This document shows, one piece after another, positions 1 through 11,255 of a stretch of 64,000 bases of DNA. Positions within the stretch are counted from its first letter, which is position 1; every line of letters starts with the position of its first letter. The translations under genes and the position numbers were made by a program. The notes below the pieces were generated by a model. It did no database searches, was not told the DNA's origin, and saw only the letters and a program-made list of their open reading frames with translations. The stretch is from Arbacia lixula (Eukaryota > Echinodermata > Echinoidea > Arbacioida > Arbaciidae), in NCBI GenBank assembly GCA_963669155.1, contig OZ022597.1, positions 11,858,946 to 11,922,945 of the forward strand, written 5' to 3'.

Positions 1-1371
1 TGCGGAGTAACTGAATATATTTCACACATACATTTTCAATCTATATGCATTGCATACTCCTGGATCATTAATTGTAATGCTTTTGATTTTGTGAACTGCA
101 ATGTACCATATTTGATGCAGAAAATTTCTTGTCCACCTTATCAACCATGTGTCTGAAAATTATAAGCATAGATATATCAAAGAGTAATTCAAAAGTGATA
201 ACTTTTCCTGTGTTTGCTAGAAAATGCTACATTTTGTCATGAAATAGCTGCATACATTACAATTATTGCAGAGCCTGGTCTGTATGTATTTTTCATTATC
301 ATTTGTCATTTTTTAATTAAAGAACATGCATTTATATATTCTTCATTTCTAAATGAATTTCTTAACTTCCAATCACTAAAAAGCGATGTGGCCTTCTAGT
401 AGCACTTCAATACTAGTCACAGGTAAATATTTTTTCCGGTCTTTTTTTTTTTTATAGTACATGTAATTTCCATAATTTTGTACTGAAACTGAAGTTGTAC
501 TTTTGTACTGCGAGCCAAACTGAACCGTGATCTTTCATATACGTCATTCTTTGTTTACTTCTAGAAATTGAAATCTAAGACCGCAGAAATATTGTTCCTG
601 GTACTGTTTTGTAGATAATCATGTGAATATAATTGCTGTTAAAGTGTGTCTCTGCTCAAATGTTCACTCTTTGAATACAAGGCGATAGGAAATGTTTTCA
701 AGAGAAATTATGAATTTGTTTCAAAGGGTAGATGGCACTACTTAAGTCTGGTTGCAAAACACATGAAACACCAAATCCTTTTTTTGTTTTGTTTTTTAAA
801 GGGCACGAATGATTGATCCCAAATTGCAGCATTTTGTTTTTGAAGTTGGTTGATCATGTAGTACTATTATATTCATGGACTCGTAGTAAAATACTGTATG
901 AGTCAATGTATCTATACATGTATGCCATATAGGTATATACCGTATACATGAATATCAGCAATCTATTTCATTTGAGTTATTAAAGGTTTACATCCTTCCA
1001 TGAAAGCATTTTGCTTGAAATCTCCATTAAAGATGTTTTGCTTGTATAGAATATGATTTTATATAATATGTGAATAAAAAAACTTATGTAGAGCTACCAC
1101 TGTGAATGTTTAGATATGGTACTGTCAAAAGTTAGTATGTTGAAACTATTTGTTTGTAATTATGTAATCAACTTCTGAGTGTCTAAATTGCATTTTATTA
1201 TTGAAAAGTGTTTTATGAATGTACCATCCCAGTCTAGCTATTCGTGAAAGCTACTACAGGGATTATCACTTTTAAGTATGACAAAATTTAAATTATATCT
1301 TTGGGTGATTACCGTTTGTGATATATTTATCCACTTAAAGTAGAAAATGCACCTGTATGTACATGTAATGT
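1..1371. other. AT-rich intergenic DNA
   Basis: AT-rich sequence with homopolymer runs. The only open frames are short, and none has a recognisable domain or paired splice signals. I see no gene here. Confidence 0.5.
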
Positions 1372-1576
1372 ATTGCACACAGAACAATGCATGATTTCCA
1401 TGTATGTTATAGACTCTGCATGTGACTGTAGGGTGTAGAATATAACAAATACAGTATTGACCAGTGATAATGACCATGATATTGCACACAGAACAATGCA
1501 TTATATCCATATATGGTATAGCTTTGGTAAAGTGTGTATCCAATAGACTCTGCATGTGATTTGTAGAGTGTAGAAT
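1372..1576. repeat. Two-copy tandem duplication
   Basis: A block starting ATTGCACACAGAACAATGCA and ending in a TAGAGTGTAGAAT-like string occurs at 1372-1441 and again, with a short internal insertion, at 1482-1576. The small minus-strand open frames across it are products of the duplication and do not look coding. 1577-1921 holds only a 95-codon plus-strand frame with no recognisable domain. Confidence 0.6.
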
Positions 1577-1921
1577 TGATAATGACAATGATATTGGTTC
1601 TGGGGAGAATGATTGTCCGAATAAGATGTATGCGTTGGTAAATGGAATGCAACGTCTTTTTCACAGTACATGGATTTGTACACACCAATAAAAGGATTGC
1701 CTTTTTGCATAAAAATTCATTTAATGGACCATTTCTTGCTTGTACAGAGTGTGAGAAAGTGAAAGTCAATGATTTGGTCAATATAGGAGTGATAGAGGGG
1801 AAGAGGTCATTTGCTGAAAGAGATACTGCAACTTTGCTTCCATATAAAATCATACAGGAGATGCCATTTCAAGGATTGGCCAAATTTGAAAATGTCATTG
1901 TAATTTGCTTTTCTCATTTAA

Positions 1922-2275
1922 AGGGATAATTCACGCTCAAGAAAAGTGGTTATAACTAAAGCAGACACATAAAAGAAACATATTAGTGAAGGTTTGACGG
2001 ATATCCATAAAATGATAAGAAAGTTATGATCTTTTGAAATTTCAATCTTGTGATGTCACGTTCGAGGTGCTCTTCCATGTTGTGTACTGAATAATTCCAT
2101 AACTTGCTCTTTTCTGTTTTTGACAATTATGACAGTACAGGTATGTGTGTAAAAACGTATTTCTAATGATGTACACTGTAGAGAATGCATTTATCTTTTT
2201 GAGAAAATTCACAATAAACAAAATGTACACAATACATGGGGAGCACCTTGCACGTGAATTAAGTCACAGAATCAA
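1922..2275. mobile_element. Truncated TTAA-flanked foldback element, family A copy 1
   Basis: The left end reads TTAA then AGGGATAATTCACGC. The body (AAGAAACATATTAGTGAAGG, CTTTTGAAATTT, AGGTGCTCT) matches the element at 46885-47316 in the same order. Similarity fades after about 2275, so the right half is missing or replaced. A TTAA target followed by AGGG/AGGR termini is the signature known for T2/Kolobok-type MITEs. The superfamily placement is inferred from the termini only; there is no coding capacity. Confidence 0.65.
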
Positions 2276-2584
2276 AACTGATCAGTCATAAATTTCCCAG
2301 AAAGACACTTTCAGAAACGAAACCATATAGATAGAAGTGGTGTCATCATGTGCATTATAATGTTGGTTGCTGGTTCTAAAACAACATCGCTCAAGTGGAT
2401 TTTTCACTGGTCAGACATTGTCTAGCGGGCTAGTGTCAGGCACTCTCAATGAGAGTCCCCGCTATAATCACCGATGTTTGCTCTACCCACATAGTTTAGA
2501 ATCGGTTGTCTTGATGACATATGCTCATATGATGTTCATTGGGTTTATTAACGAGATACGTCTATAATGCTCAGTTCTTCTAAA

Positions 2585-3160
2585 GAGGTATGATGCGGGT
2601 GCCTCAAACCGGCCCCCTTGTTTTCTTTTGAATATTTTCATTCCAAGATAACCAAATAAAATTCTAAAATTTCACACACAAATCAGCAAAATAATGCTCT
2701 TTCAAAAACTATTTTTGGATTGAAGATTAACGATAAAATTTCGGAGAAATTGCGCTTCGAATATCGCTCGATAAATTCACATCACTGAACCTTGAAACCG
2801 GCCCCTACCGATAATGTGCGATATCTCCGTCAATCCGACGAGTACAGTGCCGACATTTCACCAGTATTGCGTCTCGATCATGCTCGTTCCAGTGCAGTGA
2901 AAAAATGACGGGAAAGTTTCGGCGATCGACGAGAAAATCACGGAAGTACGAACGCAAGTTGAAAAACGAAGATGTTTCGAACGAAAATGTGCAATTGCCA
3001 AATAAGTGCACATTTTGTCTAATTTTGCTTCCGAAAATCTTGCATTTGGTTTACCAATGCGTAAATACATAATAAATCGCGCATCCAACCTTCGATAACG
3101 CGCACTGCGCAGAAATACGCGGGGGCCGGTTTCAAGGGTAGGGGCCGGTTTGTGGACCTC
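2585..3160. mobile_element. Foldback element with CCGGCCCC motifs
   Basis: The left terminus (GAGGT...CTCAAACCGGCCCC) and right terminus (GGGGCCGGTTTGTGGACCTC) are inverted. A second inverted pair, TTGAAACCGGCCCCTACC near 2790 and its complement near 3124, lies inside. The interior has no credible gene; minus-strand open frames of 60-90 codons here have no recognisable domain. 2276-2584 and 3161-3825 hold no gene that I can see. Confidence 0.55.
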
Positions 3161-3831
3161 TTATGAAAAAGAAGGTAGTTGAGATGGTTTAGGTAAATCC
3201 TGTTCACTATCATCCCTTCACGGACAATATATTCATGGTTTTCTAAATATGTACGGTCTGCAATGCCAACTATGTTGGTCGGCAATCCAGGGCTTTAATT
3301 AGGACACAAAGGCCTTTTTTGGAGCAAGAGTGATCACTATTTGGCTTTTAAATTGGCAACATTATTTTTAAAAATGATTTTTTTTTTATGAAGAAACGTA
3401 ATGTAAATTTCATTATAAATAAATAAAACATCAAAATCATTCACGTTAGAGTACAAACCATGCCAATTTGAAGAGCAAGAGAGGGATTTCAACCTTTTCA
3501 GCGAGTTGCCAATTTGAAGATTTACATGTACATGTGCGTGTACTTGGTCCCGAACGGGTAAAGAGTGTACCTTATTTCAGGTGGCTAACTTCAGGTTGAG
3601 ATTAAGGTTATAAGATTAGAGTTGACACATCCTAACCAAACCATAACTCTTACCTTACCATAACCCCATGCGGAAATTAGCAACCCCAAAACCCAGGATT
3701 ACTGTAGGTCACATGCAGCCTCTCATAGTGTCCATTTTTGCCAGAAATGCAATGTCCATGCTGCTGATATTACCCTACTTTAGAGTCTTATCATAAATCT
3801 ATTCATATACATTTACAGGAATACTCACAGT

Positions 3832-4614
3832 TATGGCACGCCATAAGGGAAACAATTCAAAATATATTTCACTTGAACAAATATATGTTTCTCTTTCACT
3901 AAACCATTTCACTCCAGCAAATTTATATTTCACTTTCCAAAAATATATTCTACTTTTCAAAAAGATTCATTCCACTTTATCACAAAGATATGTTTCACTT
4001 TTTTCCAAAATGCATTTCACTTTTTCACAAAATTATATTTCACTTCTCACAAAATATCATTTCACTCAATGTCAAAATACTTTTCACTTTCTAAAAAAAA
4101 AATCATTTCACTCTTCACAAAACTACTTTTCACTCTTCACCGAAATTCATTTCACTTTTTCACAGAAATACATTTTACTTTTCATAAAAATAAATTTCAC
4201 TTTATCACAATAAATCGTTTCACTTTCCACGAAAATATATTTCACTTTTCACAAAAATATATTTCACTTTTGAGCAAAAAAAGAATAATTTTACTTTCAG
4301 CAAAAAAAAATCATTTTACTTTTGTTGGATAATACAATCCAATGAATTTATCTTGAGCCTCTACCTAAGGCCATAACAGTACGTTGATAAAATTCATTCC
4401 TCTTTGTTGTCACGTAAAAATCCATTCCTCTCTTTCGCAAGAAATCATTTCACTCTTTCCAAAAATACGTTCCTCTTTTTTCTCGGCCAAAAGGGGGCGC
4501 TGTATTTTGAGCAAGCGCAAGCTAGATCATCAGCTCGGACGGCAGTACAGTACAGTACAGACGGCGCGGGACGACCAGTCTCGCCTGTCGGATCGGTACT
4601 GCGGTGAAGGTGCC
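3832..4614 (+). repeat. Left terminal inverted repeat of E1
   Basis: Starts with the near-palindrome TATGGC-AC-GCCATA. It then carries many tandem variants of a TTTCACTTTTCACAAAAATA-like motif to about 4335, and ends in a more GC-rich part with AAAAGGGGGCGCTGTATTTTGAGC. It aligns, inverted, to 22028-22826 with only scattered substitutions and small indels. The open frames in it are translations of the repeated motif, not genes. Confidence 0.9.
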
Positions 4615-5509
4615 TACAGTCTAGCCGCAGCGCCTGCACAATGGCACGAATTTATACAAGTCTTATGCACGAAACTTTTGTCGCTGCATATGTAATGAGC
4701 AATGACAGACCTGAATTCACAATAGAATAACTCAGGAAAGAAACGACACATTTCCATGAAATCTTCGGGGTTATGGAGATAAAACTATGAAATTCCGTTT
4801 GTCTCAAGGAAAATCTTAGGTGAATCATAGAAATATTTGAAAATCTAAGAGATTTATCGGAGGAAAGTGTGTATTGTTACTCGTTTACAAAACATCTTAA
4901 AAATTAAGTTCTTTATACATGATTCACCGAAATAACTGCTTCAGAGTCTCAAGAAACCTTCTTTCTAGTAAAAAGTAGCCAAAATGTAATATTCTACGAT
5001 CTATACCAGTCAGGAGCTAGCACAATATAACTAGTGTTTCAAGAGGCTGAAGGAAAAGTTGCTCGCCGTACGAGCGCGATGCTTTGATCGGAATCTCGTT
5101 CGGGGGTCCCCCACAATGCTTCACACGAGTTCCGTATATAACTGCTAGCGAGGAAAACAGTGCGCGTGTGCCGGTTGTCCATCGTGATTAATCGTACGGT
5201 ATATTTAATAGTGGATGCACCCCCGTTACCAAAAGCCCTCCGACTTGCATTATTGCACCACTCGTTGACTATTGTGTGTGTATCACTTTTGGAAGTGGTT
5301 CGTCGTCTCGGAGTCGTTTAGCAGGGCGTTTTAGTAGTTATGGTATCTGTCTGTTTGCATTGCCATCTTCCTGTTCTTGGTATAACATGTACTGATCGAT
5401 GTTTGATACTGTTATTTTTATACTCCATGAAGTGATCAAGAAATGAAAATCAAAGTTTAACACCACAAACTGACGTATGTAGTTTAAGCAATTTTATTTT
5501 ACCCATGAT
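4615..5509. other. E1 interior, left side, no gene seen
   Basis: Lies inside the left terminal repeat of E1. It holds no convincing reading frame. A GC-richer patch near 5040-5160 could be promoter-like, but nothing supports that directly. Confidence 0.4.
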
Positions 5510-5888
5510 GGGAAGCACTTGTTATTCCGAAGGTTCATTTAGTACAAAGGTTCGAATACATGTACTCGAAAGCTTTGTTATTCCGAAGGATCGTTTATTC
5601 CGAAGGTTCATTAGTCCGAAAACAAAATAAGGTTTGTTATTCTGAAAACGAAATAAAGTTTGTTTTTCCAAAGGTTTGTTAATCCAAAAGTGAAATAAGG
5701 TTTGAACCCTTTTAACGAACCTTCTAAAAAACAAACTTTTGTTTTCTGATTAACGAATCTTCGAAAAGACGAACTTTATTTCGTTTTCGGAAAAACTAAC
5801 TTTATTTCGTTTTCGAATGAACGAACCTTCGGAAAAAAACCAAACTTTATTTCGTTTTCCGAGCCTTCGGAATATCGAACTGTAACCG
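5510..5888. mobile_element. Foldback element, family B copy 1
   Basis: Begins GGGAAGCACTTGTTATTCCGAA and ends CCTTCGGAATATCGAACTGTAACC. It is full of TTCCGAAGGTTC / TTCGGAATAA variants in both orientations, so it can fold on itself. The same termini occur at 18180-18345. The short motif ATGAT lies on both sides. It is non-coding. Confidence 0.7.
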
Positions 5889-7242
5889 ATGATATAGCCA
5901 TACTACATGTATTGGCATGAAATTATTAAATCTCTTTGGTAAATTAAAACTTTAATCCACGATAGATGAGGGTATAAAGTGATAGATCCCGACGAAAGGG
6001 CACAAGTTCCCCCTCCAAAATCCCAAAGGATTTTTTTATTGTGGGGGGGGGGGGGGGGGGGCTCGACAGTAAAAACTAAAAACTAAATTGAAAACTTACA
6101 CCCCCCCATGCACCCCCCCCCCCCCCCCAACATGCACACAATGCACTCTTTTTATTCTGAAAATGCACCATTGCGTTGTAAATCATATTTCTAAAGTATC
6201 ATTAAGAAAGTCATTTACCTCACTCTCACCTCTAATATTTCTGTAATTTTTCTTCCCTCACACACATACTATTACTCAATTCTCCACAGCACATAGGCCT
6301 ATCCATTGAAAAGTAATTGGTAAATCGGGCACAAAAAAGAGCGGTGTACTAGATGGAATTAAATAGTGCTGCAAATGGCAAGACAACTTTTATTAACAGC
6401 TGACAGTGGATGAGCATGCAAAAACATTTAAAACTACTGTACATCTCTTGTTTGAATACCTGACTTGTCACAATTCACATGAGGTATTGAAATGCTGGCA
6501 ATGTTATCGTATGGGCCCTACCACATGGCCCATGGTAACTACATCACACACTGTAGTACAAATCACAAAGTTGCCTACATTTATATTTTACAGTGTCCCA
6601 GGAGGTACACTTGTACACTTCAGAACTGTGACTGAAAATATAATGTATCCAAAGTATTATTTCTTCATGTCACAATGTCTACCTTCTAAGTACAAACTGT
6701 GTTGATACTGTACATGGCAAGATACCTCTTGTAATTGCATTTACATTCTTAAAAGCTAGAATTCTTGCACTTTCTTTGGCAATTTCTTTTAAGTACATGT
6801 ACAAATTAATTAAGAACAACTTGAATGTGAAGTGAAAACTACATAAAAGAAGATATCATATTTTTCTTTTTTGAAATAAATTATGTAACAAAAATAATTA
6901 ACTTGAAAGAAGAGATGTTACTCACATATTCCCTTTTTGATTCACACACATGTCTGAGAATATTTGCGAGAATATTTCCTGATAAAAGAAGTAATCTTAG
7001 AATGTATTTTGGCAAACTTTCAGATACAAAAAATAATAAATATGTTGTTGTACAGTGAATGAGTTATACATGCATGCATCTCTTTGTAATTCACACATGA
7101 AACACAATTTGAACATCATGTGAGGCTTGAACAATAACACAAAAGATTGAAAATAAAATGACCGTGATGCACATTCTATAAAATATAGAATTAAACTTAA
7201 GCCACAAAACCAAACAATTGTTAAATATAAAACATCAAGCAT
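5889..7242. other. E1 interior, AT-rich, no gene seen
   Basis: AT-rich DNA 3' of the minus-strand E1 gene. A G(19) run near 6042-6060 and C runs near 6103-6128 face each other across about 45 bp and could form a hairpin. Short open frames (6406-6705 plus, 6997-7245 minus) have no recognisable domain. Confidence 0.45.
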
Positions 7243-8290
7243 CATATTTCCATATCTTCATATTCAGAGTCTATGCTTTCTCTGTCATATTCTTTTGGCA
7301 GTATATCAACTTCCAAGCCACTTTCAATGTCTTCATCATAAAGGATACTTAAAGTACTGCTTACAGTAGAATCATCATCATCCTCAACATCATCATCATC
7401 ATCGTCATCATCATCATCATCATCATCATTACTAGCATCACTAGCATCATCACCATCTTATCAAGATCAGCTGAATATTCTGTTGTGGTGTCACATGTCG
7501 ATGTAGATTGCATTGGCATAGTTACATTAGGAACATTTTCACAGTGTTTGCATCTACAACCAGGGCCACATTTTCTTTTATCTTTAACACATTTACAAAG
7601 CCTATTTGTACATTTGCTCTTAGAACAAGCACAGCCTCGTGTAAGGTATATAACATTTTCTCTAATGCGATTAATATTTTCTTCTGTATCCCAAATAATG
7701 CTGACCTTGTTCTTATCATCTTGATTTGTTACATTATATCCATAAAAAGAAATGTTTGGATATATAAAAATTGGAGAATTAACTTCATCCCATACTGTTG
7801 ATACCCAACAACTCCTTAACCAGTGAAGGTTCAAAGCAGAATTAGAAGGGAGCAGATCATCTTCATATTCACCTTTCCATGAAGCTAAACGCACTATATC
7901 CAGAGCCTTATGATGCCGTGACATAATAACAGAATCTTCTATACTATTGTACAGATCAATAATCGAATTGTAATTATGAAGACAATATCGGTTAACATGG
8001 TAATATATGCACATAATAAGGCGATAAAAAGACATTAAACCATCATCTGAATTAACATTCAATTCAGTTTGAGCTAAGTGACCTTGTGTATTACTGTAGC
8101 ATCCAGTAATAAAATGTGCATATTGGAAAAATAATTTAAAAAAGGTAGGCTTCCCTATATGCGCAAAGTATGAAACAAAATCACAACCTGACGTGATATA
8201 TAAAACCTGAAGAATCTTCCAAACATTTAACTGCTTATTTATCAAACTTGCCAAATCAGAATCATGGTCACATGCAGACTGTAATGAATT
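7243..8290 (-). pseudogene. E1 protein, C-terminal part: XPG H3TH-like block, CXC domain, acidic tail
   Basis: Minus-strand coding segment directly continuous with 8664-9218 once E3 is removed. Near its start it has SGCDFVSYFAHIGKPTFFKL, aligning with the GCD...GIGPK..A..L helix-hairpin block of XPG/FEN1 nucleases. A further conserved-looking block (LNLHWLRSCWVSTVW) matches, from memory, a family of transposon-linked proteins in marine animals. Then comes a CXC domain with spacing C-x-C-x4-C-x4-C-x-C-x6-C-x3-C-x-C-x2-C, as in tesmin/TSO1 proteins, which bind DNA. Near 7455 the frame shifts. The following frame encodes a long Asp run and an acidic tail ending in TGA at 7243-7245. The frameshift makes it a pseudogene unless it is a sequencing error. 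Confidence 0.75.
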
Positions 8291-8663
8291 CTCCCTATCG
8301 CATATAGCCGATATCAAGCGTTATCACCTCGCGATACCGATATCTGATCTATTGCTCTTGGGACGTGTACTTCCGGTAAGAGCTGGTTGTCGGCAGAAAG
8401 TGACCAAGAAATCACTTTTTTTGTATGAATTAAGCAATGAACATTTTGTGTAGGGTTGTGGTTAGGGTCAGGGTTAGGTTTAGAATAAGGTTTAGCGTTA
8501 GTGTTAGGGTCAGGGTTAGGTTTAGGGTTAAAATTCATAAAATTAGTTGGATACCCTGGTACCTTATTGTTCGCGGACCGGAAGTTCATATCCCAAGAAT
8601 AAAAGGTGAAAATATTAGAGCGCCACACACGTTCAGATTCGGAGAGCTATATGCGATAGGGAC
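8291..8663. mobile_element. E3: 373-bp inverted-repeat element in the E1 nuclease frame
   Basis: Termini are 17-bp inverted repeats TCCCTATCGCATATAGC, each preceded by one unmatched base. Direct repeats AATT flank the element (8287-8290, 8664-8667). Excising it with one AATT joins the two halves of the nuclease gene in one frame. The middle (about 8447-8530) is a degenerate GGGTTAGG/GGGTTTAGG array resembling telomeric repeats. The apparent open frames on both strands are translations of this array. Confidence 0.8.
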
Positions 8664-9218
8664 AATTGAGATTTATATATTTTTCATCCCCCGCTCGGGC
8701 ACTGTATTGCACTGTGACATGTTTATTACCAAAGTTCAAGGGAAGTCCTATCACACCGATATCTCGATCAATAGAATATATTAAAATATTATTGCATGGA
8801 GTATCATTTACATGTAACCAGATCTGTGTATCACTTTCCTCGTGATTATGGACAATATTATGATGATCAATGCCTTGCTCACTTATTGAAACACCTGTCC
8901 ATTGACTAGAACTCTGAATTCCGACATGAAATCCTCCAGAAGTAATAAAAACTTTACCACTGTTTATTTCAATATCATTTTTTACAAACTCAATAAATTT
9001 ATTTGACAAGTAACGACATAAGGTGTGTTTGTTTTGGCAAACTTTAAGAAAATTTTTCCATTGGTTTGGAAGAGGGACTTTGTCATCAAGTGACTCATAA
9101 TAATAACTTTCTCCTTCAGTTTTATCCCTTCTGCTACGTTCTACATCTTTTGGAGAAATACCCTGTGTTCCGACTTGATCAAAGAGGATCCTGACCTCTT
9201 TTACATTTTTCTTGAAAA
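8664..9218 (-). pseudogene. E1 protein, middle part: XPG-I/PIN-like nuclease core
   Basis: Open minus-strand segment. It contains LPNQWKNFLKVCQNKHTL, a lead-in typical of this family. Then come HNHEESDTQIWLHV and SIDRDIGVIGLPL, which align with the acidic metal-binding strands of XPG-I/PIN-like nucleases (family consensus HEEADT...DTDV). The second site reads D-R-D rather than the usual D-T-D. Upstream, VRILFDQVGTQGISPKDVER continues the same frame. At a 7-T tract near 9219 (minus strand) the frame must shift to continue. Role by family: probable nuclease of a DNA transposon; activity cannot be assumed. Confidence 0.7.
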
Positions 9219-9357
9219 AAAGAAAACACCCATCTAGCTATCAGAAATTGTGCATATTCCTCAAATGTTTTTAGATTTTTCAGGGGAGAACTATATATTA
9301 TATTCACGCCTTCTACAATCACGCACGTATAAGACACAAACTTGAAAGACGGGGACA
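9219..9357 (-). pseudogene. E1 protein, linker segment in a shifted frame
   Basis: A minus-strand frame, shifted relative to both neighbours, encodes SPSFKFVSYTCVIVEGVN and NLKTFEEYAQFLIARW, which reads as authentic protein. It is reached from the Cys-rich segment through a 14-T/A homopolymer near 9388 and from the nuclease segment through a 7-bp homopolymer near 9219. The homopolymer positions leave open whether these are real mutations or read errors. Confidence 0.5.
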
Positions 9358-9676
9358 CTATTTCATAACTTGATGAATATCTTTTTTTTTTTTTTTATCT
9401 TTTTCTGGTGTATAGGACTCATTCTTCAACTTTTTTGAATACTTTTGCCTGCAACTGTTACATGTACAAGAAAAATCTGAAATGTCTGTAAACTTTGATT
9501 TGATTAAATCTTTTAGCATTTCAGACTTAATTAAATTGAAATGGGTGTATTTGTGAGATGCTTTTTGACAAAGGCGACATGGTCCACACGAAAAATTCCC
9601 ACAGGGCTGCTTATGTTTGGTAAGCTTTTCTTTCACCCCAACGAAACATTTGTGTTTTTGTTGAACAATATTGCAC
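9358..9676 (-). pseudogene. E1 protein, Cys-rich putative zinc-binding module
   Basis: A minus-strand frame with cysteines in short pairs: HKCF, then CGNFSCGPCRLC (C-x4-C-x2-C-x2-C) and, about 40 residues later, CTCNSC. A basic, Lys-rich stretch follows. The pattern suggests zinc binding; the family is not recognised. It lies immediately downstream of the Pro-rich repeats but in another frame, so a frameshift or a short intron separates them. Confidence 0.55.
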
Positions 9677-10336
9677 GAGGGGCGATTGAAGGTGGAACTG
9701 GTGGCGGATGAGGATCAGGAGCTACAGGTGCGATTGAAGGTGGAACTGGTGGCGGATGGGGATCAGGAGCTAGAGGTGCGATTGAAGGTGGAACTGGTGG
9801 CGGATGAGGATCAGGAGCTAGAGGTGCGATTGAAGGTGGAACTGGTGGCAGATGAGGATCAGGAGCTAGAGGTGCGATTGAAGGTGGAACTGGTGGCGGA
9901 TGAGGATCAGGAGCTAGAGGTGCGATTGAAGGTGGAACTGGTGGCGGATGGGGATCAGGAGCTAGAGGTGCGATTGAAGGTGGAACTGGTGGCGGATGAG
10001 GATCAGGAGCTACAGGTGCGATTGAAGGTGGAACTGGTGGCGGATGAGGATCAGGAGCTACAGGTGCGATTGAAGGTGGAACTGGTGGCGGATGAGGATC
10101 AGGAGCTAGAGGTGCGATTGAAGGTGGAACTGGTGGCGGATGAGGATCAGGAGCTAGAGGTGCGATTGAAGGTGGAACTGGTGGCAGATGAGGATCAGGA
10201 GCTAGAGGTGCGATTGAAGGTGGAACTGGTGGCGGATGAGGATCAGGAGCTACAGGTGCGATTGAAGGTGGAACTGGTGGCGGATGAGGATCAGGAGCTA
10301 GAGGTGCGATTGAAGGTGGAACTGGTGGCGGATGAG
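9677..10336 (-). repeat. 48-bp coding minisatellite, about 14 units, left block
   Basis: Nearly identical 48-bp units. On the minus strand each encodes a 16-residue repeat [16 protein letters not shown] (variants: LAPDPHL, VAPDPH). The period is a multiple of three, so the frame stays open, giving a rigid Pro-rich spacer in the E1 protein. The plus-strand frame over the same units is also open but is a shadow. The array is cut by E2 at 10336/10337 and resumes at 19537. Confidence 0.85.
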
Positions 10337-10354
10337 CCCTTACAGAAATCGCCA

Positions 10355-11255
10355 ATGGTATTTCATTGGTGACCAATGGTATTTCATTGGTAACCAATGG
10401 TATGTCCATTGGTCATTGGTATTTCAATGGTGTCTGAATGGTGTTTGCTCAGTGGTCAATGGTTATTCAATGGTGTTCATTTATAACCAATGGTATTTCA
10501 TTGGTAACCAATAGTATGTCCATTGGTCATTGGTATTTCAATGGTGTCTGAGTGGTGTTTTCTCAGTGGTCAGTGGTTATTCAATGGTGTTAATTTATAA
10601 CCAATGGCATTTCATTGGTAACCAATGGTATGTCCATTGATCATTAGTATTTCAATGGTGTCTAAGTGGTGTTTGCTCAGTGGTCAGTGGTTATTCAATG
10701 GTGTTCATTTATAACCAATGGTATTTCATTGGTAACCAATGGTATGCCCATTGGTGTTTTTCAATGGGGTCTGAATGGTGTTCAGTGGTCAGTGGTTATT
10801 CATTGGTGTTCATTTGAGTTGTACAGTGGGTGAATGGTAGTGCAATTGTCAATGATGTGTTGTCAATAGTAGGTGGTATTTCAATGATATTCTCATGGTG
10901 CTTCTGCAATGGTAGATTGTAATTCAATGGTGTTCATTTAAAGCTGCTTGATGAGTGAATGGTAGTCCAGCGGTGAATGGGTGTGCAATGGTAGATGGTA
11001 TTTCAATGGTGTTCTACTGGTACTTCTTCAATGGTAGATTATAATTCAGTAGTGTTGTATGGTGAATGAATGGTCGCGCTGTGGTCTTTGCTGAACTCAA
11101 TGGTAGATATGTTATTTCAATGGTGTTGTACTGGAGCTTCTTCAGTGGTGTTGTATGGTGACTGAATGCAACTCAATGACGTTGAGTGTTATCTGCCACG
11201 GTTAATGGTAGTGTGCTAGTATCCAATGCATTGTTTTTTAGTGGTAGGTAATCAT
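10355..11255. repeat. E2 left subterminal repeat array
   Basis: Dozens of CAATGGT/ACCAATGG motifs in higher-order units of about 115 bp (CCAATGGTATTTCATTGG, GGTATGTCCATTGG, CTCAGTGGTCA, TATTCAATGGTGTT). About four units are regular, and the rest decay inward. Open frames here come from the repeats. Confidence 0.85.

Noticed and set aside
3833..4332. Phe/Ser/His-rich frames in the left E1 arm and their copies at 22303-22825
   Set aside because: Translations of the TTTCACTTTTCACAAAA repeat; no codon bias or domain.
7361..7440. Met-rich C-terminus of the CXC protein
   Set aside because: The Met run comes from reading a GAT repeat out of frame; the adjacent frame gives an Asp-rich tail ending at 7243, as expected of an acidic tail.
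8437..8784. Possible telomere or chromosome end
   Set aside because: The GGGTTAG-like array is short, degenerate and bounded by inverted repeats with AATT flanks, so it is part of a small insertion.
9671..10372. 233-codon plus-strand frame of [20 protein letters not shown] repeats
   Set aside because: Antisense of the Pro-rich repeat. The minus strand is favoured because it continues into the Cys-rich and nuclease segments and has an acceptor at 20011.
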